This document shows positions 21,691 through 32,915 of a DNA stretch of 64,000 nucleotides, in pieces (position 1 is the first letter of the stretch; each line of letters starts with the position of its first letter). The stretch is from assembly GCA_026315105.1 (NCBI GenBank), contig CM048746.1, positions 139,234,730-139,298,729 of the forward strand, given 5' to 3'. Position numbers and translations under genes: made by a program. This DNA comes from Locusta migratoria. Its lineage: Eukaryota; Arthropoda; Insecta; Orthoptera; Acrididae. The notes beneath the pieces were generated by a model. It was not told where the DNA came from. It did no database searches and saw only the letters and a list, made by a program, of their open reading frames with translations.

Positions 21691-22623
21691 CCGTTATTAG
21701 TACAGATAAGTGTTTGTACAGGTTTGTTTTTCAGGTCGGAAGAAAGTTTCACACTTTTGAATGGGGAGGTATATTAATGCCTTCTTGGCCATTGGAGCTG
21801 TCTGTTCATCCCAATTTAATGCAGATGGTCAGTGGAGTAACTGACGATCGGAATTTAGCCTTCCCGCTGTAGCCTCGGATCTAAATGTAATCTTGTACAG
21901 ATCGAAACCAGTCACCTTTCAATAAACGTGTATTGGATGTAGATATTTCATTATCAACTTGAGTCATCTCGTAAAGATTGCTGCTGTTCTCGAACTGTTT
22001 TCACGGGGGAGGAAGACATGTGAATGTGGCAAGTTGTCCGTGGGAGCGACGTGAGGGCCGGTAAAGGTTCTCCCGCAGGTCGGTGTGCCTGGCTGTCGTG
22101 CAGCGGCTGATACGTTATCGGCGGTGCGCGCGTCAGTGGCTCGCGCAAATCCCGCGGCAGACTTGTTTGCCCGCGGCGGGAAGCCTGCGCGACTGGCGCG
22201 CCAGATAGCGCGAGCCGAGCCGCCAGGGAAACACCGCGGCCCGCAGATAGCTGCTCTCTGTTTCTACTGCTCCCCACTGCCGGCTCCACACATACATACA
22301 TTCGTGTCTCGCACTGCCTTCCTTCCTGCTTAACAGTCGTACTCGGCTTCCATGCCACATCAGTATCTGTCCGAAAATTGAGCTTCCATTTGCTAATGGC
22401 TCTGGAAATTCGCTACAGATAACTGTAATTTTTGTACAAATACCTTCGATGGATTTCGACCAAACTTCATTTAGGTTTTACTTACTATTGCCACTGCTAT
22501 CTTCATGACAATGTTCGACCATACGCAGTAGCAGCAGTAGAGACGCTCATGCAGTGCTTTCGATGGGAACTGTTTTATTGGTCACCTTATGGCCTACACT
22601 TGCCTGCCTCTGATTTTCTTCAG
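21691..22623. other. No gene recognised; CpG-rich block
   Basis: The block at about 22020-22300 is GC- and CpG-rich and yields open frames in several phases, which is expected from composition alone. No known domain was seen. Confidence 0.4.
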
Positions 22624-22806
22624 TGCCGCGCGGGGGTGGCCGTGGCTCTAAGGCGCCTTGCTGCGGATTGCGCGTCTGCTCCCCCTCGGAGGTTCGAGTG
22701 CTCCTTCGGGCATGACTGTTTGTGCTGTCCTTAGGATAAGTTAAAGTAGTTTGTAAGTCTAGTGACTGACCACTGCAATTTGGTCTCATAGCTTCACAAA
22801 CGTTTC
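22624..22806 (+). mobile_element. SINE copy intermediate between the A and B types
   Basis: The head GTGGCCGTGGCTCTAAGGCG and box B GGAGGTTCGAGTGC lead to a short tail (AGTAGTTTGTAAGTCTAGTG, then 'GGTCTCATAGCTTCACAAAC'). The middle is shorter than in the other copies. Confidence 0.8.
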
Positions 22807-23343
22807 TACTATTTTTTTTTTTTTCTGTTTGCTCTCATGATACGTTTTTTAATCACTTTGTTGTGTTCACTAAGTATTTAAAGATGCCCACTCTTTTAAG
22901 AGAGATGTAATATACTATCAGTGTACTACCATCGTTGCGTGCCTTGCTGGTGCTGCAAGATCGCGTCGAAAGAACAGACGTCGCTATTTGAAGCTGCAGC
23001 TGTTCTAAATACATAGATTTTTTTCCCCACAAGGAAAGTACTTGAGCTCGAACAAACACATATACACCAAAATCTTAAGAGAGATAATGTAAAGATCCCT
23101 TATTGCATTAGTGATACTCCCGCATCTGGAAAACTCTGCAGTCGTCCGTTAGAGGCCTCTGCGTGTGCCACGCTGCATTGCACTTTGACCTGTCGGTTCG
23201 CCAGTAGGGACGGTGCAGTGTGTCTTCCGAAGTTGCGCTTTGTGATGTTATTTGTGTGGTGAAGCGTCAGATGGGGCGGCGATTGCTAATCAATCCTGCT
23301 AATGTATTGCGATTAGTTGCGGTGAATTTACGAAGAAGCATTC

Positions 23344-23375
<32 letters not shown>

Positions 23376-24579
23376 GGTGGTGGTGGTGGTTTTTGAGGTG
23401 ACTAAACAGCTAGGTCATCAGTCCCAAGCATTCTTCGTGAAGTTGGTATTAGTGTAGAAGATGAATCATTTGCATGCTTTCTCGTATCTGTTATGGTACA
23501 GGAATATGGGCAAAAGTTAGATACTGTTGTTACAAACTCATAATAATGATAATAGGGATGATAATGACGAACAACTCATTGCAAGTGGTAGTGCTACGGT
23601 AAGTGCGGGAAGAGGCGATGGCGATCAAATGTATCTTTGAATAACCCTCACACTGAAATAAAATAAAAATATTTTGATAAATTATGGAACTAGTCTGCTT
23701 TGGAAATTGGATTCAAGGGATTGATTTGACAGCAGAAAACTCTACACAGAGGATTACCACGTGAAATTTAGTTTTATTTATTACAATACATGCAAAAAAT
23801 TAGCAGGGCTGATTTGACTGAGCATGATCACGACTCAGAAATTAACGGGGAAGGAAGGCAATTTCCTATCTCTCCAACATTGACTTGGTCTTCAGGCGTT
23901 TGCCCGACGGCGGCGGTCCCGGTCACTGCGCTCTCCGGCTCTGCAGTTGCGTGGCGTGGCGCGACCCCAGAGCGAAGGCGTCACAGTCAAAGTGCTGCGT
24001 CTGCCAAGGCGGAAGCTGCCAGCATGTCTTCTCGATTCTCCGGTGGCTGACCAACTCTCATTCGATGGTCTCTCACTGAGTCCTCCGGCTATAGCTTATC
24101 TTCGAATTTTGCGTATCTTTGACTCTGTAATTGGTGGGTTTGTTTTACGATGTCATCCAATAGCTGAGCGGCGTTTTCACGACCGCGCCTCTCAATCTCC
24201 GGTGGAAATTTTCTGTGTACTGAGATGAGACTTGCGAACCGGCGTCTATCCCACGTTTCGAGCGTGTTGTGGGTCTTTCTCCCTGGCCAGAAACATTGTT
24301 TTGGTGGAACCACTTTATCGATACTGCAAGCCAGGCTCTCCCAATCTCGCACGTATGCGCTCCGGGGCTTGGTTGTCTTCTACCCGTCTGCAGGGTCCAC
24401 GGTTTATCTGCTATTCCGTCGCAGGCGCATTTTTATTTTCCTTTTCTTTGGTAACGACTCCTCTGGTATCTGCAAATATGGGCTTTCTCTGCATACACGC
24501 TAGTGTGCCCATTTCGTGGTAATGACGTCTCTTCCCTGCGTCAGCTGTCGGCATGTTTGCCATTTGTCTGCACGGTTCT
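22807..24579. repeat. Mostly unassigned; (TTG)n(GTG)n microsatellite
   Basis: A compound TTG/GTG repeat lies at about 23343-23392. It is followed by 'CTAAACAGCTAGGTCATCAG', reminiscent of the SINE tail. The interval 23880-24440 is open in several frames without recognisable domains. One - strand frame (24089-24352) is rich in charged residues but unidentified. Confidence 0.5.
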
Positions 24580-25215
24580 CATTAACTCAGGCTGGTTTCG
24601 CCGTGTACATTCTTAAGGGTAAGCCACGGCAATGCACCAGGATGCCCACTGGACCGGGAGAATGCGGCGTGGCGGTCGGTGGTGAAGGTGAAAGTTTGGG
24701 TGGCTCCATCTCCTTCCCCCAGGTCGGTTTGATGCTGGCGTGGTGTCCGCGAACGTTTCCACCGACAAAGTCGCTCAACAAAAGCGTTCCCGGCCTAGAT
24801 ATTAGAGACCCTGTCAATCCATCTATGATGTCTTCTGCCATGACCTGCCTGATGACGTGGCCTTCTCGATGCTTTGTGTGTCCTTACCATTTCAGTCTTC
24901 CCTCTTTGATCCCTGCCACGATGTCTATTGCCTTGTACAACTCTTGTAATTCATGATTCTTTCTCTTTCAGGATTCATCTCCATCCTTTACTGGCCCAAA
25001 AATCTGTCTTGGGAAGCCATTCTCAAATGCCAAACGTTTGTTTTCCATCTCTTGTGTAACAGTCTAGGTCTTTGCTCCATGACTACATGATGTAGTCATC
25101 CTGTTGATATTTCTCAGGGTAAACCTTAACCTAATTCGTGCAATTATTTCACGGTCTCTCGTTCCGTTGACTGAGTAGTACCCCAATATATTTGAAGTCT
25201 CTTATCCTTGCAAAG
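24580..25215 (-). pseudogene. LINE reverse-transcriptase C-terminal fragment
   Basis: On the - strand the order is: a block like NINRMTTSC near 25090, MENKRLAFENGFPRQIFGPV near 25000, DIVAGIKEGRLKW near 24915 (the usual 'I..RRL.W.GH' block), and MAEDIIDGLTGSLI near 24830. This is the C-terminal region of RTE/CR1-type elements with several stops. No 3' tail or duplication was identified. Confidence 0.65.
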
Positions 25216-25328
25216 AGGTCAGTCACCATGACGGATAATTTATTTGGAACAGGTACGGCATCATATAATGACGTCTAATAAGTCCGAAAGAACAAACGCT
25301 CCAATACTCGAGTCGAGATGTGAAAATA

Positions 25329-26180
25329 CGAGGCGCGTCCAGAAAGTAAGTTCCGTTTCAATTTATCTCCGCTGCAGCGCTGCGATTGCAGTTTCGCACA
25401 TGCGCTGTAGACGATGTGTATCAAGGAGAAGAATGTGCGCTTTTTGGAGATCGCTGTCAGTTACGTACGCTTTGTTGTGCTTGTTTGAAATGTCGCCGTT
25501 GATTCAAAATCCCGCCGCCCGTGCAATCAGGTCGGTGATTCGGTTTCTGAATGCGAGGAAAGTGAAACCAAGAGAAATTTATCGGCAAATTTGCGATGTT
25601 TACGGACCAAATGCGATGAGTGATTCGATGGTGAGAAGATGGGTCCGACAGTTCATTGGCGGGCGTAGTGATGTGCAGGATGAAGAACGAAGTGGGCGTC
25701 TACCTTTTGGTTACAGAAGAACTGGTTCACGCGATTGACAAGATCCAGGAAAATCGTAGGTTTACAATTAGTGCTCTCGCTACGGACTTCCCCCAGATTT
25801 CACGACAACGCACGACCACACACTGCAAATGTGACGAAAAACCTCCTACAGGGATTTGGCTGGGACGTGTTTGACCATCCTCCGTACAGCCCTGACCTCG
25901 CTCCTAACGACTTTCATCTGTTCTTACATCTCAAGTCTTTCCTTGGCGAGACGAGCTGAAAGAAACTGTTTCCAACTGGTTGTAGACACAGGCGGCAGAT
26001 TTCTATGATGGAGGTATACAAAACCTGGTGCCACGCTATGACAAATGCCTGCAAAAATTCGGCAGTTGTGTGGAAAAGTAGTTTAAGAGTTGTAGAATTT
26101 TGTGCAATAAAAATTTCTTCTGTATCTGTGTAAAATTTCATTTTATTCCCAAACGGAACTTACTTTCTGGATGCGCCTCG
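25329..26180 (+). mobile_element. mariner-family transposon, internally deleted, with intact terminal repeats
   Basis: The 30-bp ends (25329-25358 and 26151-26180) are inverted repeats with one mismatch and are flanked by TA at 25327-25328 and 26181-26182. Frame 1 (start ATG 25490) encodes the N-terminal HTH region: IRSVIRFLNARKVKPREIYR, then SMVRRWVRQFIGGRSD. A frame change follows, then LVHAIDKIQENRRFTISALA. About 450 bp of the usual ~1.3 kb is missing, including the first catalytic Asp. The C-terminal part has HDNARPHTAN and PPYSPDLAPNDFHLF, which retain the second and third Asp (DD34D type). A GAGGCGCGTCCAGAAAGTAA-type end is characteristic of the family. Because its ends are intact, it could be mobilised in trans if a matching transposase exists elsewhere. 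Confidence 0.9.
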
Positions 26181-26277
26181 TAGATGCATATTTCAAGGTG
26201 GATGCGAGCCAAGGAGTACAATGGTCAAAGTAGGAGAAGAACATATGAAATTGAGGTCGAACGGGCTGCGTGCTTAA

Positions 26278-26973
26278 CCCTTTAATGCATAGTGTAGCTA
26301 GTCAGCTACATACCTAATTTTTCCTGTTATCTCTCAAACTGATCAAAATTTTACCAAAAATTCATTTGTAGCTGCTTCTATACTTAGTGTTACACATGCC
26401 ACTAGCTAGTCCTAGAAATTATAAATTGCAGAGTGCTACTGAATCAGTTCGACCGTTAGCTGCATTGAGTTACATGTAACATGTGCGTTTGTTCACTTTA
26501 GTATCCCTCCTTTGCCACGTAAAAGTAGTTTCACATACCACTATTGCATTATGAGTTACCTTCAGGAAAGATGAGAGGCATAATAGTGACATTTACTACA
26601 TCGGGTACATCATGGAAGCACTATATAGCTGACCAGTTACGATCTTTTTGTTACTAGTAGTGCATAATAATTTTAGGAATATTTCAAATTCAAATGTTTG
26701 TATAGCTTATGGGACTTAACTACGGGGTCATCATTTCCTAAACTTACAAACTACTTAAGAACTAAGACTAAGGACGGCACAAATATCCATGCCCAAGGGG
26801 GGATTCGAACCCCCGACCGTAGTGGCCGTGCAGACTGTGACTGGAGCGCCTCAGTCCCCTCGGCTACCGCCGCCGGCTTTGAATATTTATTTTCAATATT
26901 TTTTCACTTTATACGCACTATATAAATCGTGGTACTTTTAATAGTGTCAAATAAAAAGTCATGCATTAAAGTG
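26278..26973. mobile_element. piggyBac-like non-autonomous element with TTAA duplication
   Basis: TTAA at 26274-26277 and 26974-26977 flanks ends that are inverted: CCCTTTAATGCAT on the left, and CACTTTAATGCAT as the complement of the right end. TTAA duplication with a CCCTTT-like start is typical of piggyBac elements. The subterminal part contains a small palindrome, GTAGCTAGTCAGCTAC. No transposase coding is present. A SINE-A lies within it at 26685-26877. Confidence 0.7.
26685..26877 (-). mobile_element. SINE-A copy nested in the piggyBac-like element
   Basis: Full-length SINE-A in the - orientation. The short flank GAATATTT at 26677-26684 is repeated at 26881-26888. Confidence 0.88.
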
Positions 26974-27037
26974 TTAAGTACTCCGTACAGGTGTATGAAG
27001 CCTATGTGCCTGGGTGGTGCAAGGGTTAGCCCAACTG

Positions 27038-27106
27038 CCTAGATTAGATTAGTACTTGTTCCATAGATCACGAATACGACACTTCGTAATGATGTGGAAC
27101 GTTAGC
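27038..27106. repeat. Short interspersed repeat fragment
   Basis: TAGATTAGATTAGTACTTGT and 'ATAGATCACGAATACGACAC' form a segment that I recall as a common orthopteran LINE or SINE end. There is not enough of it for a firm family call. Confidence 0.35.
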
Positions 27107-27306
27107 AAGGACTTACGGTTTCGGATGGGGCCGCAGCTCAAATTTTCCAAACACGTACCAGAAAGGCGCCGACACAAAAGAGTAGCGTATTTTACGTTGT
27201 CGTGCCTGTGTTGATGGACTGCCGGCTGGTTGCCGGTGGTGTCAGTGGTGTGATTAGCCCGGTACGCCCCCGCTGTCTGCGTGGCAGGCGGCGCGTTCCT
27301 GGCGCG

Positions 27307-27309
<3 letters not shown>

Positions 27310-27356
<47 letters not shown>
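27310..27356. repeat. (GT)n microsatellite
   Basis: About 23 GT units in a GC-rich block. The Cys/Val and His/Thr runs predicted across it are artefacts. Confidence 0.95.
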
Positions 27357-27358
<2 letters not shown>

Positions 27359-27700
27359 ACTGGCGCCCTGTGCAGCGCAGGCCTATGCGGGTACACACGG
27401 GCCGACACCTGCTTTGTTGTTAAACGCCGCCGGCCTCCCGTCAAAGCTGACCTGGCAGTCGCCTCGTCAAGCAAGCTACAACGGCTCTTGCCCACCACTT
27501 CTGGAAACTGTCGCGTCGACGGTGCACGTTTTTGAACCTTAGCGCCCTGACTTTTCCATTAGCGGACAGTGCTAACGTAGCAGTAGCTCCCGACCTGGGG
27601 GATTGTCGCACCCAGAGGAGTAGAAATGAATCTTTCTGGGAAGGGAGGGATGGCTGAGGGAATTAAACGGTTCTATTGTGTTTAGCTCGTGAAGCTATTA

Positions 27701-28859
27701 CGAGGGAAAGTTGGAAAATAAATTTCCCCTGTCGATTGTGCGCAGAGATGTGTAAGGTAAAGCAGTCAACAATCCGAAGATTGGTTTGAACACCACAGTG
27801 CTTTACTAGGCATGGTCCTGTTTGGAGGTGGTATGCCGTTGCCTTCCTCCGACCTGACTTACCCAGCCAGTTATAGGGGGACCTACAGTTTAACGTGGGT
27901 TCCGAACCACGGTGCTACTCGGTATTTTTCACATGAGCAATACTGCCAGAGGTGAAAGAAGTGGAAAGTGACGGATAAAAATCCTAGGACCTGGCGAGGA
28001 TCGAACCCGCGACCTTTGGATTTGTAGTCTGGCCCTCTACCACTGTGCAACCGAGGCGCAGAGATGTGTATGAAAGGAAAATAATAGGATGAGACATTAA
28101 AGATAGAACATTTCTTTATTTTTATACATAATTTCCAAGTACATTGAGACATTTATCAAACCGCATTATAAGCTTCAAAAAGCCGTCCGGGAAAAAATCA
28201 GAGCGTTGCCTACGGAAGAAACCGTTGAACGGCTATGGAGTGGAAACATCCGTCATCACCTGTCCGAAAGAAGTTCAAAAGCACTCCGTCTGCAAGTAAA
28301 TTAGTACTCGCAATTTTCTGGGAGGCCCAATGAGTTTTGTTGTTGGACTTTTTGGAGGATGTAACCATCAATTCTGCGCGGTACTGTGCCACTCTGTCGA
28401 AACTGAAAGAGGTGATTCGCATAAAGCGGTCTGGCCTTTTCAGATCTGGCGTTCTGCTGTTGCATGACAATGCGAGACCACACTCGGCGACGGCAAAGAA
28501 AACCATTTGCAACTCTTGGTTCGGAGCGCCTATACTTCCGCCATACAGTCCTGATCTCGCACTTAGTGATTTCCATCTCTTTACAGCTTTGAAGAAGAGT
28601 CTCGGAGGAAGGCGCTTTGGAAGCACTGCGGACGTCAAATAAGCTGTTCAACATTTCTTCCGTATGCAACGCCCTGATTTTTTCTTGAAAGGTTTTTTTG
28701 AAGCTTATACGCGGTTTGACAAATTTCTCAATATACTTGAAAATTATGTAGAAAAAATAAAAATATGTCTTATCCTTAATGTCTTATTCTATTTTTTTCC
28801 TTTCATACGCAATTCTGACCACAGTCGACAGGTGAAACTTATTTTCCAACTCCCCCTCT
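27701..28859. mobile_element. Palindromic mariner derivative (two 3' halves, tail to tail)
   Basis: TA dinucleotides flank the element (27699-27700 and 28860-28861). The ends are inverted, sharing AGTTGGAAAATAA and CCTGTCGA-like blocks. The right arm (+) encodes the C-terminal half of a mariner transposase: LHDNARPHSAT, LPPYSPDLALSDFHLF (second and third catalytic Asp present), then FDKFLNILENYVEK. The left arm, read on the - strand, encodes the same C-terminal end again (LGNYV-like, then KIKKCSIFNV matching KIKICLILNV). The N-terminal half and first Asp are absent. The arms join at about 28310-28330. A SINE is inserted in the left arm. Confidence 0.8.
27755..28055 (-). mobile_element. tRNA-derived SINE with perfect 15-bp duplication
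   Basis: The right end is a tRNA-like head on the - strand: TTGCACAGTGGTAGAGG (box A) and GGGTTCGATCC (box B) as reverse complements. The body contains 'TGGTATGCCGTTGCCTTCCT'. GCGCAGAGATGTGTA at 27740-27754 is repeated exactly at 28056-28070. The insertion splits the left arm of the palindromic mariner. Confidence 0.92.
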
Positions 28860-29089
28860 TATATCATAAACATCATTACTACTATTTCAAATATGGTAAG
28901 ACTTATTGTTTAGTTCCAAGCCTTCCTCTTCCTCAATTTGGCATTGTTGGTTGTGTGGTGTGTGGTACATGAAGTCTGCTCTCTATATTGTAAACATGAG
29001 GAAATAAAATCACCCAAGTAACATTCTCTTCACTTTTACGTTCTCCACCAGCTGGAGACATTTACTATGCCTTTCATGTCATTTTGTCA

Positions 29090-29278
29090 TTTGTATAGCT
29101 TATGGGACTTAACTACGGAGTTATCAGTCCCTAAACTTACAAACTACTTATGAACTAACTAACACTAAGGACGGCACAAATATCCATGCCCGAGGGGGGG
29201 GGGATTAGAACCCCCGACCGTAGTGGCAGTGCAGACCGTGACTGGCGCGCCGCAGTCCCCTCGACCACCGCGCCCGGC
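29090..29278 (-). mobile_element. SINE-A copy
   Basis: Complete SINE-A in the - orientation, with a G-run expanded at 29196-29204 next to box B. No clear target duplication. Confidence 0.88.
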
Positions 29279-29328
29279 GTTTTCAAGTAATAGGCTGACT
29301 GTCTACGAATAAGACATAAGTTGACAGC

Positions 29329-30862
29329 GAGGTGACAAAGGTCGTGGTATACCTCCTAATATCGTGACGGTGATCTTTTTGACCAGCGAAGTTCAACTCG
29401 ACATAGTATGGACTCAACAAGTCGTTTGCAAGAATTTTAAGCAATTCTGCCTCTGCAGACGTTTATTAGTGAGAAAGTGTTGCCGCTGCAGGGTTTTGTT
29501 AACGAACTGACTTTTCGATTGTTTTTCCATTGATGTTAGATGGGAGTTACGTCGGGCGCTCCGAATGGCCACATCATTCCCCGGAATAGTCCGGAATGCC
29601 CTTAAAACCAATGGCGAACAGCTGTAGTCCAGTGACGCATTGTCGCCCATAGAAATGCCAACGTTTGAGAACGTACGTGACTGCAAATGGTCTTTTGACA
29701 ACCTAAGTGAATGGTTTCTTGAGATCTGCGCCACACTCAAACCCTACCATAAGCTCTTACGAACTCTTCTGGCGAATACACGGTTTTCCATCGTCTACGT
29801 TCCAAGCGCTATGTTGGCGAGACCCAGAGCCGGTGCATGTCGTGCTGTTTGGAAAATTACTAGGGTTGGTCGTCTACAGCTACGGCCCATTAACGGCTCA
29901 TTGACGGGGCACTGTTCCAACGGGTACGTTCGTATTGCGTCCGACTCTGATTTCTGGTTGGCTGTTCGGTCTGACAACTCTATGTAAATGCTGCTGCTCT
30001 CGGTCGTAATCCAGATAGATGTTAGCACTTCTCCCTCCGCGCTACATCCTTTGATTATGCATCAATGTTACTTGTGAAATACGTATCAAATTGCCGAGGC
30101 TCTGCTATATTGTAATAGCACCGCAGGAAAAGAACGTTCCTTACACAGAAGTGCTGTTCCAATGTAGGAGAGCCTTGACAATAAGGTAAGTATTTCTCAG
30201 GGAACATTGCAGCAGAATTAAAGTGTGTGGTGTGGAGGGAAACGTGCTTGAAGACAGACAGTGTAGTCGCTTTGCCCGTAACTCTTTCTCATCTGAGCGG
30301 TCAAAAACGCTTGCCGAGTAAGCAGGTCTCGGTTTCGAATCCCGGTCACAGCACAAATTTTAATTTAATGCCATTCCTTAAATTTAATACCTTTGGTATA
30401 ACGAGACGCTGTTTCTCTCAAGCAACTGAGTTATTGTTGATATTCAAATGGATGTGGTGTGCTCTTATTATTCAGAGATGAAGATCCTTGCACAGATTGG
30501 AGAGCTGCATAAAACGAGTCATCAGATTGAAGACCACAAAACAACTCTGCCATAAGTGCAGGCCGTCAACCACTACATTGTCCATGGTGTCTGGTACATT
30601 TGTCACGCTCTTTACACTGTGGATGTCTCATAATATTGAATTCGCTGATGAATTCAGAAGTGGTATATCGCATGCGTGTAGCACCAACCACTACTTCGCG
30701 TTAAAAGTGTAATTTCCATTATAGAGCAGTAATCACGTCGGGAACGGGAAACATCGAAATACAAATGACGCATTGCCACTGCTGCGCCCAATCAGACCTT
30801 GCGTAAGCGACACTGCCGCTATATGTTCTGCGCATACCTCTGCCCCATTGCTTTTGAAACTT
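29329..30862 (-). mobile_element. Tc1-like transposon remnant, interrupted
   Basis: The left end GAGGTGACAAAGGTCGTGG and the right end (CCCATTGCTTTTGAAACTT) are diverged inverted ends. On the - strand the pieces GISMGDNAS (second catalytic Asp kept) and a downstream part follow a Tc1-type transposase with many frameshifts. The body from 29329 to 30007 and from 30553 to 30862 is colinear with a Tc1 family I recall from insects. A 545-bp block (30008-30552) of other repeats lies between them. Confidence 0.65.
30008..30552 (+). mobile_element. Insertion block: tRNA-like SINE head plus RTE 3' tail
   Basis: At about 30262-30370 a tRNA-like unit ends in GTTTCGAATCCCGGTCACAG and 'CACAAATTTTAATTT', the same end type as in the element at 38508. 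At about 30438-30535 an RTE 3' end is seen ('AAATGGATGTGGTGTGC', GGAGAGCTGCATAAAACGAG, ACCACAAAACAAC). The first 250 bp are unassigned. Confidence 0.6.
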
Positions 30863-31053
30863 CAATGAATACCACTGGATGTAGCTACAGAATTATGTTC
30901 TACGACGAGATGTGACGTCATGAACACTGAAATGCACTACAAAGTAGATTCTCTTAAAACGACATTTTTTGCTTTTATGTAGATGGAAGTTGGCTCCTTT
31001 GAAGACTTGCGGATGGAGGAAGTTGCGGTACTGAAAGGGATGGGAGGAAGAGT

Positions 31054-31103
<50 letters not shown>

Positions 31104-31844
31104 CACCGAGTGTTTTGCTCGCGACTGGCGTAAGTACGCGACGTTTGCACTTGGGGCGCCTTCGTTTTGCGAGTCTTACGAATTCGCCGGGTGCGGTGTC
31201 ACGTTCCCGGGCGTTCGGAATGCTCGGTGCGCGGATTAGTCGCGTCGGCGGCGAGTGAGAAATCTGCATGGCAGAGAGAGTCTCGTTAAAACTCGCGTGA
31301 AGAGTTCTCTGCGGGCGTCAGACGCAGGTGTTTCCGGCGAGGGCCGTATTTCAGGCGGCCGTCTTTTAAATATTCATAACGTGCCCCGCCGCCGTAAGTG
31401 GCGGACTCTGCGGGGGCGGGCCGCTTCAAAGCAGGCGGCGAAACAAAAATAAATAAGGCACGGCCGGGGCAGCGGCAGCCCCACAAAGCGAGCGAGGGCG
31501 CCGCGGCCGTTATTGGAATATGTGGCCGGGCGGGACGGAAAAACTGTGGTGCGCGGGCGCAGGCGCAGCACCAGGGGACAAAACAAACGCAGGCCGCGCC
31601 GCATTCCACCCTCCAAGTCCAGAGCGTCCACTTGCTCCCGGAATGCGACCGGGCCTCTCTCACCAGGCGCCTCGCCGGCTGCGCCGGCCACCCGGTACAA
31701 AACACTCGACTTCAGGCCAATTGACATCGGACGGAACGGCACGACACAAGATTACCCATTTCCGACGACGGCACAGGCCGTCAGCGAGAGTAATTGATGG
31801 CTGGTTCCACACCAGTAAAACCATGGTTCCACACCAGTAAAACC
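30863..31844. other. (CT)n microsatellite and large CpG-rich block
   Basis: A CT repeat lies at 31055-31100. The interval 31120-31740 is the most GC- and CpG-rich stretch of the window and is open in many frames, as composition alone would predict. No domain was recognised. It could be a promoter-type island of the host gene or of a neighbour. Near 31800-31842 the sequence 'GGTTCCACACCAGTAAAACC' is repeated in tandem. Confidence 0.45.
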
Positions 31845-32154
31845 ACTCTCACACGGAACATGGTTCGCCAGACGTTTCCCGGATGGCGCGCACATCAGTC
31901 GGCTGCAGAGTAGGAATGCGACTGAAAAACACAGCGTCTCCCTCAGATTGGGCGCGGAAGCGTGCAGGCTCGCTTCGCTGGGTGGACGCCAAACACACTA
32001 CATGTCAGAGCTGCTTTATTTATCAAACGATTCTGAAAAAAACTATTCGGTAAAAAAAAATTTGTTTCGCGCACATCTTATAGCTGCATTCTTCGGATCA
32101 TGAAGATCTATCTAATATTTTGTTTGTGGTTATAGTTCTTGTGGTATTAACGGA

Positions 32155-32355
32155 GCCGGGCGCGGTACCGAGGGGACTGAGGCGCGTCAGTCACGGTCTG
32201 CACGGCCACTACGGTCGGGGGTTCGAATCCCCCCTCGGGCATGGCTATTTGTGCCGTCCTAGTTCGTAAGTAGTTCATAAGTAGTTTGTAAGTTTAGGGA
32301 CTGATGACCCCGTAGTTAAGTCCCATAAGCTTTACAAACATTTGAATTTGAATTT
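32155..32355 (+). mobile_element. SINE-A copy nested in the large inverted repeat
   Basis: Full-length SINE-A. GTATTAACGGA at 32144-32154 is repeated at 32356-32366. The other arm lacks it, so it arrived after the arms formed. Confidence 0.93.
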
Positions 32356-32724
32356 GTATTAACGGATTCAGTATAGTACTGCAAGAAATCCGAAAATTTT
32401 ACATTGAAAAATAGAGGTCGCTATTAATTTGCGTTTAGTGAAAGTTAGGTCATATGTTGCTGCGGTTGAAATGTAGCTAAGATATTGAATTATTCTTTGA
32501 AGTTGGAAGAATGTCGCTATCTATCACCAATCTCGAGATAATGGGTTGTATGTATGTATCACGCGCGTCAGCGAAGAAAACGGAAAGAAATTTTCATAAA
32601 ATCCCTTATTTATTTTAAATGATTGGAGGTATCGAAGCAAGATTTTATCAAACGATAGCACACAAAGGGGATATTTTTTTTATGATCAATTTACGAAACT
32701 TTCACAAGAACCCCAAAATTTAAC

Positions 32725-32915
32725 AATTCAAATGTTCAAATGTAAGTATAGCTTATGGGACTTAACTACGGGGTCATCAGTTCCTACAAACTACTTATGA
32801 ACTAACTAAGGACGGCACAAATATCCATGCCCGAGGGGGGATTCGAACCTCCGACCGTACTGGCCGTGCAGACCGAGACTGAAGCGCCTCAGTCCCCTCG
32901 GCCACCGCGGCCGGC
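32725..32915 (-). mobile_element. SINE-A copy nested in the large inverted repeat
   Basis: SINE-A in the - orientation. AAAATTTAAC (32715-32724) and AATATTTAAC (32916-32925) form a duplication with one mismatch. It is also missing from the other arm. Confidence 0.9.

Noticed and set aside
27192..27542. ORFs with long Cys-Val, Thr-His or similar runs (also at 21204-21495)
   Set aside because: They are translations of GT/CA microsatellites with no other coding evidence.
31070..31150. Arg-Glu repeat ORFs
   Set aside because: Translation of the CT microsatellite on the - strand.
31286..31840. Overlapping long ORFs on both strands in the GC-rich block
   Set aside because: Open in several frames at once, rich in Arg, Ala, Pro and Gly; expected from CpG-rich composition. 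Same judgement for 22.0-22.3, 37.1-37.5, 51.9-52.3 and 58.9-59.3 kb.
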